DNA of 64,000 nucleotides, taken from the NCBI RefSeq assembly GCF_023065955.2, contig NW_026622852.1:10027423-10091422 (forward strand), written 5' to 3'. The notes below the pieces were generated by a model. That model did no database searches, was not told the origin of the DNA, and saw only the letters and a program-made list of their open reading frames with translations. Positions 52,402 to 63,524 of this stretch are shown here, piece after piece. Position numbers and translations under genes: made by a program. The DNA comes from Ursus arctos. Its lineage: Eukaryota > Chordata > Mammalia > Carnivora > Ursidae. Each line of letters opens with the position of its first letter. Position 1 is the stretch's first letter.

Positions 52402-52848
52402 GGTAGTCCTCCTTGAATGTGGGGGGATATGTTCCAAGACCCCCAGTGATGTGTGAGACTGGGGATAGTACCAGATCCTTTACACACGATGTTTTTTCCT
52501 ATGCATACACACCTATGATAAAGTTACGTTTATGAATTAGTCATAGTAAGAGACTAACGACAATAACAATACAATAGAAAATTATAACAATATATTATAA
52601 TTAAAGTTATGTTAATGTGGTCTCTCTCTCCCAAAAAATATTTATCGTACTGTACTCTTTCGACGATAAAACGCGAACAGGATAACATGACGTGAGGTGA
52701 ATGACATAGGCATTGTGATGCAGAGTTAGGCTACTACTGGTCTTTGGAATATGTCGGAAGGAGGATGATCTACTTTCTGACCTTGGTTGACTGCAGGTAA
52801 CGGAAGCCATGGAAAGAGAAACCATGCATAAGGAGGGGACTACTCTAT
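52402..52848. mobile_element. Tigger-type DNA-transposon fossil
   Basis: Ends are near inverted repeats (TAGTCCTCCTT... and ...AAGGAGGGGACTA). Inner text 'gatatgttccaagacccccagtgatg', 'gtgaatgacataggcattgtgatgcag' and 'ctttctgaccttggttgactgcaggtaac' matches a common Tigger-family element. A 119-codon ORF on the minus strand is incidental. Confidence 0.75.
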
Positions 52849-53800
52849 GACCTAGAAGGTCCCTGTGATCTGGGGTCTGCCTACTTCTCCAGCCTGCTCT
52901 CTTACTCTCCACGCTCTCCCACTCCCAAGACTGCACACAGAGCTTCCAGTTTTCCCAATGCCTCATGAGTTTCCTGTGCTGGTGTGCGTAGCTTTCACGT
53001 CTTCCAGTTCCTTCTCAGCTTGGTGAATCTGTAACCGTCTTCCCAGAGTAAGTTCATAATTCTCCATTAAAGCCTTTGGGGATGCTTATGGTTGGTATTA
53101 ACATTTGTCTCTTGTGATTTCCACTGTACCTATATTAAATATCCCGTATTTCTATCACCTGCTCCAGATTGGGTATATAGTCTGTATTCAATAAATATTG
53201 AATGAACAAACAGATGAAGATTGCAAGCCTTCATATGGCACCTATTCTTCATTAAAAAAAAAGTGTTCAGTACAGTACATTTGCCATTGATTCTTGCCAT
53301 ACAAATTCAGTTTTGTGTTTTTTTAAAACAGAAATTTTATAAGTATTTAAAATTTGTAAAGCAAAAAAAAAAAAAAAATCGAATCTCATTAGTCTGCTGT
53401 AATTTTCCACTGCATTTCTAAATGTTATGATGGGCTCTTTTCCTTTCCATAAACTCTTTTCTTTGAAGTAATTATCCTCTTTCTGGCAAAACTATTAGGA
53501 AGCAGGATGGGTTCCTTTTTTTAACCTGTAACAACTCAAACCAGTTAAAGTTTCAGTGTTACAGGAATCAAGGAGGTTTTAATCTCAATTTATATTTGCA
53601 TTTATGACCGTTGGCTCTCCCCAGGGAGACAGGGAAAAGACGGCGCCTACACCTGGTTTCAGGTTGATTACAATCAACATGGGACAATTTTAGCATAAAA
53701 GGTTCATTTTGTATCGAACACCTTTTTGAGGGGAGGAGGTGGAGGCAGTCAAGATAAACTCCTCAATCAAAATCCCGCCAATTTGCATTGTTCTTTGGGG
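52849..53800. other. Intergenic, largely unique
   Basis: An L2/MIR-like 3' end ('gtctgtattcaataaatattgaatgaac') lies at about 53150-53215. The remainder has no recognised feature. Confidence 0.5.
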
Positions 53801-54530
53801 AACAGGTTTCCAAATGCCAAAGAACAAAAGAGCGTTTGGTTTTCCAATCTCTCTGGGGCGGCCGCAGATTGTGAAGCAGCTACCGGAAGAAACCGAAGTA
53901 TAAATTATCAACTCGAGGAAGGCGTGTGTGCGAGTGTGTGTGCGCGCGGGCGCTCGGGGGCTTGGACGAGGATAGGAGAGGGAGCACATACTAAGGCTCC
54001 AAGGACTTTTTTTGCGAGGTACCTCGTTATGTAATATTTATAATGAAAGGCGCTGCAACAGTATCAGCGCGCTGTCCCGCATTTTCTCCGCATTGTTTAC
54101 AACCCCAAGCTGGGATACAATGGGGATGGGAGGAGGGGACAAGGAGCGTTTTGCAGGCGGCAGCGGGCTACACAGCAGGAAACCAGCCACTTGCGCAGAA
54201 GCCGAGCCCACAAAATCTACCCCTGGCTCTGGCACCAGTCCACAGACCCCGACGGGGCTACACTGGCCTTAGGAGCGGCAGTTTAATGTACAATCGGGGA
54301 TCCAGCCTCTTAAGAGTTTTATTCAATAAGTACGCGCGGAAAAAGGGTTAGGGTTCAGAAATCCACACTGTCTGGCGGCTCTGGGGATTCTGAGACTGTG
54401 ACCTGGAGACCTCACGCTGAGAACTGCACCTTAGAGCGTGGGCCGGGGCGTTCTCGTGCAGGAGGGGCGCGCGCGCCGCGGGATCGCGTTTGGTTACGAG
54501 CGCGCCGCTCCTCAGCAACGGCGCATGCGC

Positions 54531-54540
54531 CTGCTCGCCT
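54531..54540. promoter_or_regulatory. NRF1 motif
   Basis: Perfect palindromic GCGCATGCGC, the NRF1 core, within the CpG island. Confidence 0.8.
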
Positions 54541-54577
54541 TCCCGCACGGCCGCGCAACTTCGCGGGCCCTCCTCCT

Positions 54578-54583
54578 CCAATC
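54578..54583 (+). promoter_or_regulatory. CCAAT box (NF-Y)
   Basis: CCAATC 38 bp after the NRF1 motif, in plus orientation. Confidence 0.65.
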
Positions 54584-54654
54584 GGAGCGCCGGATTCTCT
54601 GAGTGCGTATCCTGGGGCGGCGGGCAGCGAGAGGCGGGAGGAAAGGGGTCGGCT

Positions 54655-54664
54655 GGGGCGGGGC
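54655..54664 (+). promoter_or_regulatory. GC box (Sp/KLF)
   Basis: GGGGCGGGGC about 75 bp after the CCAAT box. Confidence 0.75.
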
Positions 54665-54679
54665 CGGGAGGCCTGCGAA

Positions 54680-54927
54680 AGTCTATGAAGGTCTGCGAGC
54701 GCTGCCGAGTCTCCGGAAGTGGCCGTTGTAAACACCGTCTCTCCAGGGCTTTTTCCCTCCTGTCCCCCTTTGCTATTCGTTCCCTCTTCCCGGGTCCTAG
54801 AGTCCGTCGGGTTCCAACAGTTTTTGCTCTGACCCCCGCGATCTGCCTAGGCCTCTTTCTACCATTGAGATTTGGAGCTGCCCCTGGGGTCTTGGGTGTG
54901 CGGTCTGGACCACGGGAGCCCGCTGAG
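54680..54927 (+). other. CCDC171: CCDC171 non-coding exon 1 (predicted, start approximate)
   Basis: A donor-like CGCTGAG|GTAACC lies at 54927/54928, about 260 bp after the GC box. The 5' end is a guess based on promoter motif positions. Other GT sites nearby could be used; no transcript evidence is available. Confidence 0.35.
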
Positions 54928-55130
54928 GTAACCACGGGATGTGGGGCTTCGAGGCGAACGACTTGGGCGGGGAGGTGCTGAGGAAGATACGGGTAGCAGC
55001 AGTGAGAGTTAAGGGGAACTCCGAGTTAGTTCGTAGTTGTCCTGGGGTTGTTGGTGTCGTTTGTGGGGACACGCCTCCAGCTCTCTGGGCCGGGCCTCTC
55101 CGCCCACCTGGGGGAAGATCTCCTAGAAGC

Positions 55131-55820
55131 ATCTTAACAGGAGACCGCTGCAGCAGCACCCAGAGGACTGAGTAGGGACCAGAGGGCAGGACCCAGAGGG
55201 CCTGGACTTGGAACTTCTAAGGTTTACAACTCCGGACTGCCGGGCTTTTCCCGTCCACGAATCAGTAAACTCTTCGAGGACAAGGACCACGTCTTTTTCA
55301 TCCTTAAAAAAAAAAAAAAAGCCAGCCACACACTAGCCACTCTTATCAATGTTTGATAAATCAAAGAATGAGTTGTGGTAGGCTAACATCTGTAGTTTCT
55401 ACTGCTCACCCTCCAGGACTCTTAAGAGACATAGAAAATCCGGCTGTTTTTCCAGGGCTGTACATTTTCTGCAGAAGTAGAACCTCCTTTTGACTGTTCT
55501 TTACTCTGTCATGATATTTATCCTAGACAAATGCTTATTTTTTCTTTTTAAGATCTCTAATGATTCTGCGTAAGTTTACTTGAGAAGCAATTGGTGTTCA
55601 ACTCTTTCAAATACAAAACACATGGATGTTTTCTATAGTTCACATAATTTTGGAGAGAAGACCCCACCGTTTTGTCACTTGTTTTATTGAACAGTTAGTG
55701 CGTAGTAACAACAAAACAGTGGTAGAGCAGAAACTAGCAGTGGTTTCCCATGAAATGAAGAAGAAACAAAGACAGTGCAACCTGCTAAGAGGAAAGAGGG
55801 GAGTAGTTTTAGTCTGGAGC
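55131..55820 (+). other. CCDC171 intron 1, start: no recognisable feature
   Basis: The GC-rich shoulder fades into AT-rich sequence with a poly-A run at about 55304-55320. No repeat or ORF is supported. Confidence 0.5.
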
Positions 55821-55824
55821 TTGA

Positions 55825-55950
55825 AGTTTTATTAGTTGCGTGACCTCAAGCAAATCACCTAAGCTAACTAGACATTAGATTCCTTATCTGTCAGATAAGG
55901 AAGATGGAATTGGTCTTTAAAGTCCTATTTAATTCTAAAATTCTTTGATT
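55825..55950 (+). repeat. MIR element
   Basis: 'attagttgcgtgacctcaagcaaatcacctaagc' and 'attccttatctgtcagataagg' follow sense MIR. Confidence 0.75.
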
Positions 55951-55971
55951 GTCTCAGCCCCCCTGTCATGG

Positions 55972-56160
55972 TTTTTTTTTTTTTTAAGACTTAACTTTAT
56001 TTGAGAGAATGAGCAGTGAGGAGGGGCAGAAGGAGAGAGAGAGAGAGAGAAGCAGAATCCCTGCAGAGCAAGGAGCCCGATGTGGGGCTCGATCCCTGGA
56101 CCCAGGGATCATGACCTGAGCTGAAGGCAGACACCTAACCGACTGAGCCACCCAAGTGCC
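55972..56160 (-). repeat. Carnivore SINE, minus orientation
   Basis: Poly-T, 'aagacttaactttatttgagag', and the head 'gccacccaagtgccc'. CTGTCATGGT on both sides. Confidence 0.92.
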
Positions 56161-56269
56161 CTGTCATGGTCTTATTTTGATGAAAGAACCTGACATCCTC
56201 TTTGAGGGTGAAATATATAAGTGTGCAGATAGAATCCCCAACACAGATGTAGTTATTGTAGTTAGCACT

Positions 56270-56705
56270 GTGTTATGAAAGAGGATGGATTTAGGAGTCA
56301 GCCAGATGTGGGTTTGAATTCTAACCCTCCCACTGAGCATCTTTTTTTTTTTTTTTAAGGATTTTATTTGTTTATTTTAGAGGTGGGGGGAGCAGAAGGG
56401 GAGGGGGAAAAGTTTCAAGCAGACTGGGGGCTGAGTGTTGAGCCCCCATTGGGGCTTGATCTCAAGACCCTGAGATCATGACCTGAGCTGAAACGAAGAG
56501 TCAGTTGCTTAACCAACTGAGCCATCCAGCTGTCCCTCCCACTTGAATAGCTTTATACAAGTTACTCATCCTCTCTAAGCATCAGTGTTCTCGTCTGTGA
56601 AATTTGTATAATCATCTTATAGGGCTATTGGGAGGATTCAATGAGATCAGGTACATTTGCCTAGTATTAGGCACATAGTAAGTGCTCAGTAATAGTGGTT
56701 TTTTA
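56270..56705 (+). repeat. MIR element split by a SINE
   Basis: 'aggagtcagccagatgtgggtttgaattctaaccctcccact' and, after the SINE, 'agctttatacaagttactcatcctctctaagc...ggcacatagtaagtgctcagtaat' make one nearly complete MIR. Confidence 0.85.
56341..56534 (-). repeat. Carnivore SINE, minus, inserted in MIR
   Basis: Poly-T, 'aaggattttatttgtttattttagagg', and the head 'gagccatccagctgtccc'. CCTCCCACT on both sides. Confidence 0.92.
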
Positions 56706-58165
56706 TCTTTTCATCCCCAGCCCCGCCCTCACCCCTTCCCTTCCCCCTGATCTGTACAGACACACTGAGAGATGAATATATTCTGCATGACCCAGTGAAG
56801 GACTCAGCTGTGAGGTAGGAAAATTTGTACCAGCAGTGGCTCTGAAATCTAAACTAGATTTGTCTTTCTGGCTGGGACTTACTCTTAGGATATCTAGATC
56901 ATTGATCCCTGGGCCTCAGTTACCGGTAGTTGGCCCTATTAACTATGTCTAAAGAACTTCTTATTGAAGGATGATATATATAACATCCCCTTATCTATTT
57001 TAGTAGGAATGGTGAGAATAGTCCAACTCCACTACCAAGAGAAGATTCATCTATTAATAGATTAACATAAAAAGCTGATCTAAACTTTGCCTTTATCCGT
57101 CACTGCTACAGGATGGCCTGGTTTGGGCCCAAGCCTGTGAAGTGCCATTTGGATTGAGAATCCACTGGAGGTCTGAGTTATCCTTCATTAAGAGACCCTG
57201 CCTTGTAGTTAGTTTGGATGGGGTGGGGATGTGGGGGATGGATGAGCTGTGTTTGAAAAATCTGAGGCAGGGAGAAGTTCTTTTCTGATAAGCAAGGTCT
57301 TACATGCTCTCTGGCTGGGGGTGAATCATATCTTGAAGGCCAATAGCAAGACACACAACAGAACTGTGGCGTCCGCTAATTTGGGCTTGAATCCAGACTC
57401 TGTCACTTACTAGAGATGTGACTTTGGACAGGTGATTGAATGAATATCGTTAAGCCCCAGTTTCCTTAGGTATAAAGTGGGAACATTAACAGTATCTTTC
57501 CCTTGCGGTTGGTGTAGAGTGACAGTGTAGAGATATAGAAAGTTCTTAGCACACTGGAGAAGGGATGTTTGTCACAGTTGGCATGATGACAGTAGGAGTG
57601 GCTCAGATAGTTTGTTTATAGATAATGGCATATTGAATGTTTTCAAATGGAAAACGTTACTAACAGAGTTAGCTACATGTTGGAGAAAGGCTGATTGATG
57701 TTGATTGCGTATCATAAGGAATTTGTAATTACTCGTATAAATCAGCTAAAGTACTTATCTTGTGGAATCTCATTGGGGAGTTTTAGGTAAATCTTGGAAT
57801 GCATATTATGTGAGGAACCTATAATTCTTTGACCTAATTCCCTATTTCACTGACATTTCCATTACTGTACCTAGCTACTTTCCTCGTCATTCATTACCTT
57901 TTCACTGTGGTGTTTGAAAAGGAAGCTTTTGCTACATCTTCTCTGCCATGTTCAAAAGGATAGAACTCCAGTCATAGTTTAAATTCAGCCACAGATCTGA
58001 CTTTGGCTCTTCATTGATGACTAGATTAGTCTTCCGAAAACACACAGAGGTAGGCTCTTGAACCCTAGTGTCATCAGGAGCTGATAGTAGAGACAGAGAA
58101 AAAGAAAATAAGATTTTGCTAAAGGAGACTTTAGATAGGATTTTTTTTGTGTGAATTTGGTAAAT
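56706..58165 (+). other. CCDC171 intron 1: one MIR, rest unassigned
   Basis: A sense MIR lies at about 57375-57565 ('gcttgaatccagactctgtcacttactagagatgtgactttgg...'). No gene or other repeat that I can name. Confidence 0.6.
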
Positions 58166-58169
58166 TTTG

Positions 58170-58690
58170 ATGAATTTAAAAAATTGAGATATAATTCACC
58201 TATCAAAATTCAGTTTTAAAGTGTACAATTCATTGATTTTTAGTATATTCACTGTGTTCTAATTCTAGCTGTCTAATAGTTCTAGCTATCTAATTCCAGA
58301 ACATTTCCGTCACTCCCAAAGAGGAACCTCATACCTATTGGCCGTCAGACCCCATTCCCCCCTCCCTACCCTCTGGCAACCACAAATCCACTTTCTATTT
58401 CTATGTGTTTGCTCATTCTATACATTTCATATACATGGAGTCCTACAATCTGTGGCCTTTTGTGTCTGGCTTCTTTCACTTAGCATACTGTTTTCAAGTA
58501 TGCTTGAAGGTTCACCCATGTGGCATGTATCATTTCTTCATTCCGTTTAATGGTTGAGTATATATTTCATATTTTATTTTTCCATGGGTCAGTTAATGGA
58601 CATTTGGGTGTTTTTTTACTCTTTGGCTATAACGAACAAGGCTGTTCTGAACATTTGTGTGCAGGTTTTTGTTGAAGACCAGTAATTACC
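58170..58690 (-). repeat. Antisense L1 fragment
   Basis: 'attgagatataattcacctatcaaaattcagttttaaagtgtacaattc', 'ccctctggcaaccacaaatccactttct', 'tccatgggtcagttaatggacatttgggtg' and 'gaacatttgtgtgcaggttttt' are standard antisense L1 3' phrases. Confidence 0.85.
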
Positions 58691-60084
58691 TTAGAATGTG
58701 TCTTGGTGTTCAGTATTCTCAGATACACAGTTTGCTTTTCAAAATGTACATTAAAATCTTTTTGTTACTTCAAGAAAGTTTTCCTGGACTACAGTTTTTA
58801 GTGTTCTATCCCTTTGCTTTTGTCTTCTTATTCAGGGACTCCTGTTATCTGCATGTTGGTTATTCTTTGCCTAAAAATATTCAGTATTTTGTCACTTTCT
58901 CTTGAATCCTTTTGATCCCTTTCTTCATTTTTTTACTCAGAAAATTTTCCTCTTTTTATTTCCTATGTCCTTTCAGGCATTTTCTGTCGTGTATTTACTT
59001 TGTGTTCCCTCTTAGTTGTCATCATTGAAATGATCTTTTCTTCCGTTTCTAACTCTTTCTGATCGTTGTCACCTTATTTCTGTGTTTTTCTAATTCTAAT
59101 TCTTCCTGTCTTGTACCATTTTGTTAGTGTCTTTTAGCTTATTTTTGAAATAGTAAGTTACAGGTTTCATCTGTTTTGTGGTCATGTCTTTCTGTCATGC
59201 TTTCATTTGTAGCATTCATTTCTGCTCCTTACTCTCTTTTTCCCTGTGTTACCTTTGTATGGGATTTGACCACACTACTCTTCTGTTGCTTATTTTTATG
59301 GAAGATTAGTTTACTTGAACTTTGAGATTGGGGCAAACTTCAGGAAAGCTTTTCTGACTTCATGGAACCCTGTCTTGTGGTGTTTCTGTGAGTGTTAAAA
59401 ACTCTGGTGGCTTGTTTCTGGGATTTCCCGGCTCTGTTTCCTCCTACAGTTTGGTCTGGGGGCCTTTGCTTTTCTTCGTATTTCCCCTATCCTGCTCAGT
59501 TTTGATTCCAGTTCTTGCCGTTTCTCTTTAGCGTGGGCCTCTGTCCAGGAAGGGGACCTCGGCAGGTCGTTTCCGAGAGTTCATAGGCTGGACTGTACCA
59601 ACCCTTCCAAGACTTTCTTGCCATACGCCTGTATCACAGGCCGGCTTGTGGAATGGTTAGACTTCTCCCAGTTTCATCTGATGTTCCCAGATTGGCTTGT
59701 TGTGCTCCCCATTGAATATCTGCTGGCTCTTTTTAGTGTTCTTTCAGATGTAGCCTTGTTATTTCCATACTCTGCTTTCTCCTCCTTACATACTTCTACT
59801 GCTCCCATGTAGGTTTTGTGCATGTTGGTGGCTTGCCTTTATTCATTTAATTTTGTAGCTTTTTGTTGTAAATGTTGCTTATAGATTTTCTAGTTTCTCT
59901 AATTACCTTAGATAGAATTTTTACAATGTCCCTCATTTAAATTAATAAATCGTAGAAAAATGACTTTATGAAAGACACGCAGGCAGAGCTGATGTGAGAA
60001 CTCATTTTTGTTTCTTTCTTGTCCCTCGACTTCTTTTTCTTTTTAACCCCGCAAGAGTGTTTTCAAATTTCTTATCCATATTAG
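58691..60084. other. CCDC171 intron 1, unassigned
   Basis: T-rich sequence, perhaps very old antisense L1 at its start. ORFs at 58657-58905 and 59618-59812 are not recognisable proteins. Confidence 0.4.
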
Positions 60085-60200
60085 TTTTTTTTTAAGTGTA
60101 TTTATTTTTTTAGTAATCTCTATAGCCAATGTGGGGCTCAAATTTACCACCCTGAGATCAAGAGTCACATGCTCTTCAGACTGAGTCAGCCAGGCGCCCT
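60085..60200 (-). repeat. Old short SINE, minus orientation
   Basis: 'agtaatctctatagccaatgtggggctcaaatttaccaccc...gagtcagccaggcgccct', flanked by C(A/G)TATTAG. Confidence 0.88.
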
Positions 60201-60760
60201 CCGTATTAGTTTTCTATTGGTGTGTAACAAGTTACCACAAATTAGTGGCTTAAAACAGCACCTATTTATTATCTCTTAGGTCAGGAGTCTGGGCACAGCT
60301 TAAGTGGGTCCTTTGTTCAGAATTCACTGGGCCACTGTCAAGGTGCTGGCTGGGCTGTGTTCTCATCTGGAGGTTTGGTTGGAAAGAATCTGCTTCCCAG
60401 CTTATTTAGATTGTTGGCAGAATTTATGTCCTATTGGCCTCTGTATGACTGAGGCATTTGCTTCTTACTGGCTGTGGGTGGAGGCTCCCTGCTGTTCCAG
60501 TAATGTAGCTCTCCCTGTAGGTGGTTCACAGCATGGCATTTCGCTTCTTCACGGCCAGCAGGAGACTGTCATTTTAAAACAGAGTCTTATATAACATAAT
60601 GTAATCACGGGAGCCACATATCATCATCCCTTTGCCATATTCTGTTGGTTAGAAGCAAGTCACAGGTTCTGCCCACAGAAAAGGGAAGGATATTAAACAA
60701 GAGAGAAACACCAGTGGGGGCCGAGATTGTGGGGACCATCTGCCTACTACATTATCTGTA
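60201..60760 (-). repeat. Probable MaLR-type LTR fossil, antisense
   Basis: 'attagttttctattggtgtgtaacaagttaccacaaattagtggcttaaaac' through 'gtcacaggttctgcccacagaaaaggg' resembles the reverse of an old LTR; related to 34750-35260. No coding remnant; the 96-codon ORF here is incidental. Confidence 0.45.
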
Positions 60761-62010
60761 TCGATGATCTGGAAATTGACAAAACTTATTCCTGACCTAT
60801 GGAAGACACTTTTCTGTCTAGAAGACTATTCACATTTGAAGATATTAGATACCAAAATGATGCACCAAAAAAATAATGATTCTCTTCAATTTAGCTTTAT
60901 TGAAACGACTTTATTAAAATTTAGTAAACTACCTCTTCCCACACTTCTCTGCCCAAAATAAAACCAAAACAAAACACAACAGACATTTATTAAAGTCCTA
61001 TCTATGTAAATTCTTTTCCCGTGGGTGAGAGGTTCTGTTTGTGCCTGTTGTGACACATATGCATACGTGTGTGTGTTTAATCGTTTTCATAAAAATAGAA
61101 ACATTTTACATATATGCTTTTGAGCCTTGGACTTTACTCTTAAGTGTAGAAGAGTCCATTCTGTCTTGAGTTTTAACCCTTTAACTTCCATTCTGAAGGC
61201 AGTTTCTCCAGAGTCTGACATTTGGGAGTATGGTAGTAAGATGAAAAGATTTTGGTACTCAGTATCAGAAGAGCTTGGTTGAGTACTTAGTATCCTCCAT
61301 TTAGTAGCTGACTGGCAGGATTTTTCCCTCTATTTTGGTAAAAACTCCATCTTCTTTGTTCTGGGTCAAAGTATTCTAGTATCAGCTAACTCACTGACTG
61401 TTTTAAAGATCTGTTGGTGTCTGTAGGAATCGTTACTCAGTTCTTAGCACCTTGGTTTTGTCTCCATCTTGGTTCACTTACTTGAGTTCCTTTTCTTTCA
61501 GTGAAATCTCTGAGGCTTTATTAGGAGCAGGGAAAGAGAGGTAGCTTTTTTTTTTTTGTCTTCTAGGTATCCCCGTACACTGGCAATTCCACTAAATAAT
61601 TCTTTTGATACATCTTTCCCCTAGACCAAGTCACCTTAAGTATCACTTACTCCCTTCCTTTATCAGGGACTATTATATTATATTTTCCCAGAGGGTTTGT
61701 ATTCAGTGATGGAGCACTGTATAATTCTGTATATATTATTTAAATCTCAAATATATGACTTTGATGTAATTACCCCTTTTTATGGTTGAGGAAACAGGCT
61801 CAGAGAGTCTAAGTGACTTGCCCATGGCCACGTACTGGGAAGATGATTAAAGGCATCCTAACTCAGATCTCTCTGAGTCCAAAACTCATGGTCTGTCTTA
61901 GGCTATTGGACTTCTACCAGGGATACCAAGAGATACTTGTAAGATCTTGATATTTGTGTCTGTCTGAACTTAGTCACTGTTATCTCTGTTTAAAATATTT
62001 ACCTAGAGAT
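60761..62010 (+). other. CCDC171 intron 1: one MIR, rest unassigned
   Basis: An antisense MIR at about 61765-61890 ('cctttttatggttgaggaaacaggctcagagagtctaagtgacttgcccatgg'). Nothing else is supported. Confidence 0.55.
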
Positions 62011-62030
62011 TCCTTCACACACACACTATG

Positions 62031-62073
<43 letters not shown>

Positions 62074-62098
62074 GTATATATGTATATATATGGGTATA
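62011..62098. repeat. (CA)n-(TA)n microsatellite
   Basis: A long CA run interrupted once, followed by ATATGTATATATG-type repeats. Confidence 0.95.
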
Positions 62099-62458
62099 TA
62101 CTTAAGCAACTTACTTTAAATGGTTAGCTTTGTATAATTTGGAGTTATTTCCCATAGAAGAGGGTTCTAGACAGGCCAGCGTAAGTGTCAAGTACTCTCC
62201 TCTTTCCTTATTCCTCCTTGATCTTTAAGAGAAGGACTTTGAAAATTACCATGAGATCATTTGTGGGGAGTACTTTGGTCTTTTTGATTGTAACATTGCA
62301 TTAAAAATATGTCATTTATGAAAAAGGCTTTAGGGACTTAAAAATGTCCCTGGACTTCACTTTCTTTCAAAGTGCATTCTGTTCTCCAGAAATAGGCTCT
62401 ACATTCCTTTTCTAGTTCAAGAGTAATTTGTCACTGTTTTATTAAGATCATTTTTTCT

Positions 62459-62645
62459 TGGGGTGTCTGAGTGGCTCAGTTAGCTAAGCATCTCCCTTCA
62501 GGCTCAGGTCATGATCCTGGGGTCCTGGGATTGAGGCTCACGCGGGGCTCCCTGCTCAGCGGGGAGTCTGCCTCTCCATCTGCCTCTGCCCCTCTCCCAC
62601 CCTGTGCGCTCTCTCTGTCAAATAAAGAAAATCTTTAAAAAATAT
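62459..62645 (+). repeat. Carnivore SINE, plus orientation
   Basis: 'ggggtgtctgagtggctcagttag', CT-rich body, 'aaataaagaaaatc' tail. Confidence 0.92.
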
Positions 62646-62757
62646 TTTTTTCTCTTCATTTGAGAAATTAAACTCTAATAGAACTTTGTTCTTATAAGAA
62701 GGAATATCTTTTTAACATTTTGTCATTTTTGCTTCTAATCTTTTTTTAAAAGAATTC

Positions 62758-62946
62758 AGGGACACATGGGTGGCTCAGTTGGTTAAGTGGCTGACTTCGG
62801 CTCAGGTCGTGATCCCAGGGTCCTGGAATCAAGCCCCATATTGGGCTCCTTGCTCAGCGGGAGCCTGCTTCTCTCTGTACTTCTGCCTGCTGCTCTCCCT
62901 GCTTGTGCTCTCTCTCTCTGTGTCAAAAAAAAAAAAAAAAAAAAGG
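62758..62946 (+). repeat. Carnivore SINE, plus orientation
   Basis: 'gggacacatgggtggctcagttgg', body and poly-A of about 20. Confidence 0.92.
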
Positions 62947-63007
62947 AACATAATAGTTTTTAAATGTTTTCATGTTTGTTATAAAATAATTTTAAAAATA
63001 CAAGTAA

Positions 63008-63175
63008 GGGGTGCCTGGGTGGCTCAGTCGGTTAAGTGTCTGTTTTTGGGTCAGGTCATGATCCCAGGGCCCTGGGAATGAGCCCCGAGTTGGCCTCCCT
63101 GCTTAGTGAGGAGTCTGCTTCTCCTTCTCCCTCTCCTTGCTCATGCTCTCTCTCTCAAATAAATAAAATAAAATA
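63008..63175 (+). repeat. Carnivore SINE, plus, close to CCDC171 exon 2
   Basis: 'gggtgcctgggtggctcagtcgg', ending in AAATA-type tail. AAATACAA(G/A)TAAG on both sides. It ends about 90 bp before the exon 2 acceptor. Confidence 0.92.
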
Positions 63176-63265
63176 AATACAAATAAGTTGAAGAAAAAGA
63201 CAAAAACCACTCATAGTCTCAGGACTCATATATAACCACTGTTATGTTGTTTACTATTTTAACAG

Positions 63266-63425
63266 ACTTCAGCCCATCTAACCGGTAAGCCACAGACATC
63301 TCAGACAGGTATAATCCTCAATAACGAAGTACACCATTCAGAAACAGTGGGCTGTTTTCAAAGAGCTGGAAGAGACTTACCATGAGTTTAAACACTTCAA
63401 GTAATTCCCCTGGTGACACCCAAAG
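63266..63425 (+). other. CCDC171: CCDC171 exon 2 (5' UTR plus start codon)
   Basis: The acceptor is TTTTAACAG at 63257-63265, behind a T-rich stretch. The donor is CAAAG|GTAAGC at 63425/63426. The exon is 160 nt with 116 nt of UTR. No ATG precedes the start codon within the exon. Internal GGTAAG and GGTATA words at about 63284 and 63318 are possible cryptic donors. Confidence 0.8.
63382..63425 (+). CDS. CCDC171: CCDC171 first coding exon (residues 1-14)
   Basis: ATG at 63382 in a fair Kozak context (TTACCATGA, A at -3). It encodes MSLNTSSNSPGDTQ plus two bases (AG) of the next codon, then the consensus donor GTAAGC. I recall the human protein starting MNLNTSSNTGDTQ; the match is clear, with a small length difference near residues 9-10. 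Evidence is this short match, good splice sites and synteny with PSIP1. No domain is visible yet; the coiled-coil region begins further on. Confidence 0.82.
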
Positions 63426-63524
63426 GTAAGCTGTCAGTCTCTTCCTTTAGTTGGGGAATGCTTTTGGGTTGCAGGCCTCAGGGAGAAGTCAGTGTTTGGG
63501 GGTGCTGACTGTAAGGATTCTCGG

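Larger units (their letters stand above)
53820..55130. promoter_or_regulatory. CCDC171: CpG island / CCDC171 promoter region
   Basis: CpG-rich sequence with the densest part at about 54400-54950. It contains a NotI-like GCGGCCGC near 53858, and the NRF1, CCAAT and GC-box motifs listed separately. There is no TATA box in the core. Several 100-195-codon ORFs on both strands reflect base composition. The upstream shoulder (53820-54350) might hold its own regulatory elements. Confidence 0.85.

Noticed and set aside
52607..52966. 119-codon minus-strand ORF
   Set aside because: Mostly inside a Tigger-type transposon fossil; not a transposase frame that I recognise.
54348..54981. 195-codon minus ORF and 163-codon plus ORF
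   Set aside because: CpG-island composition effect at the CCDC171 promoter; they overlap each other, no splice or family evidence.
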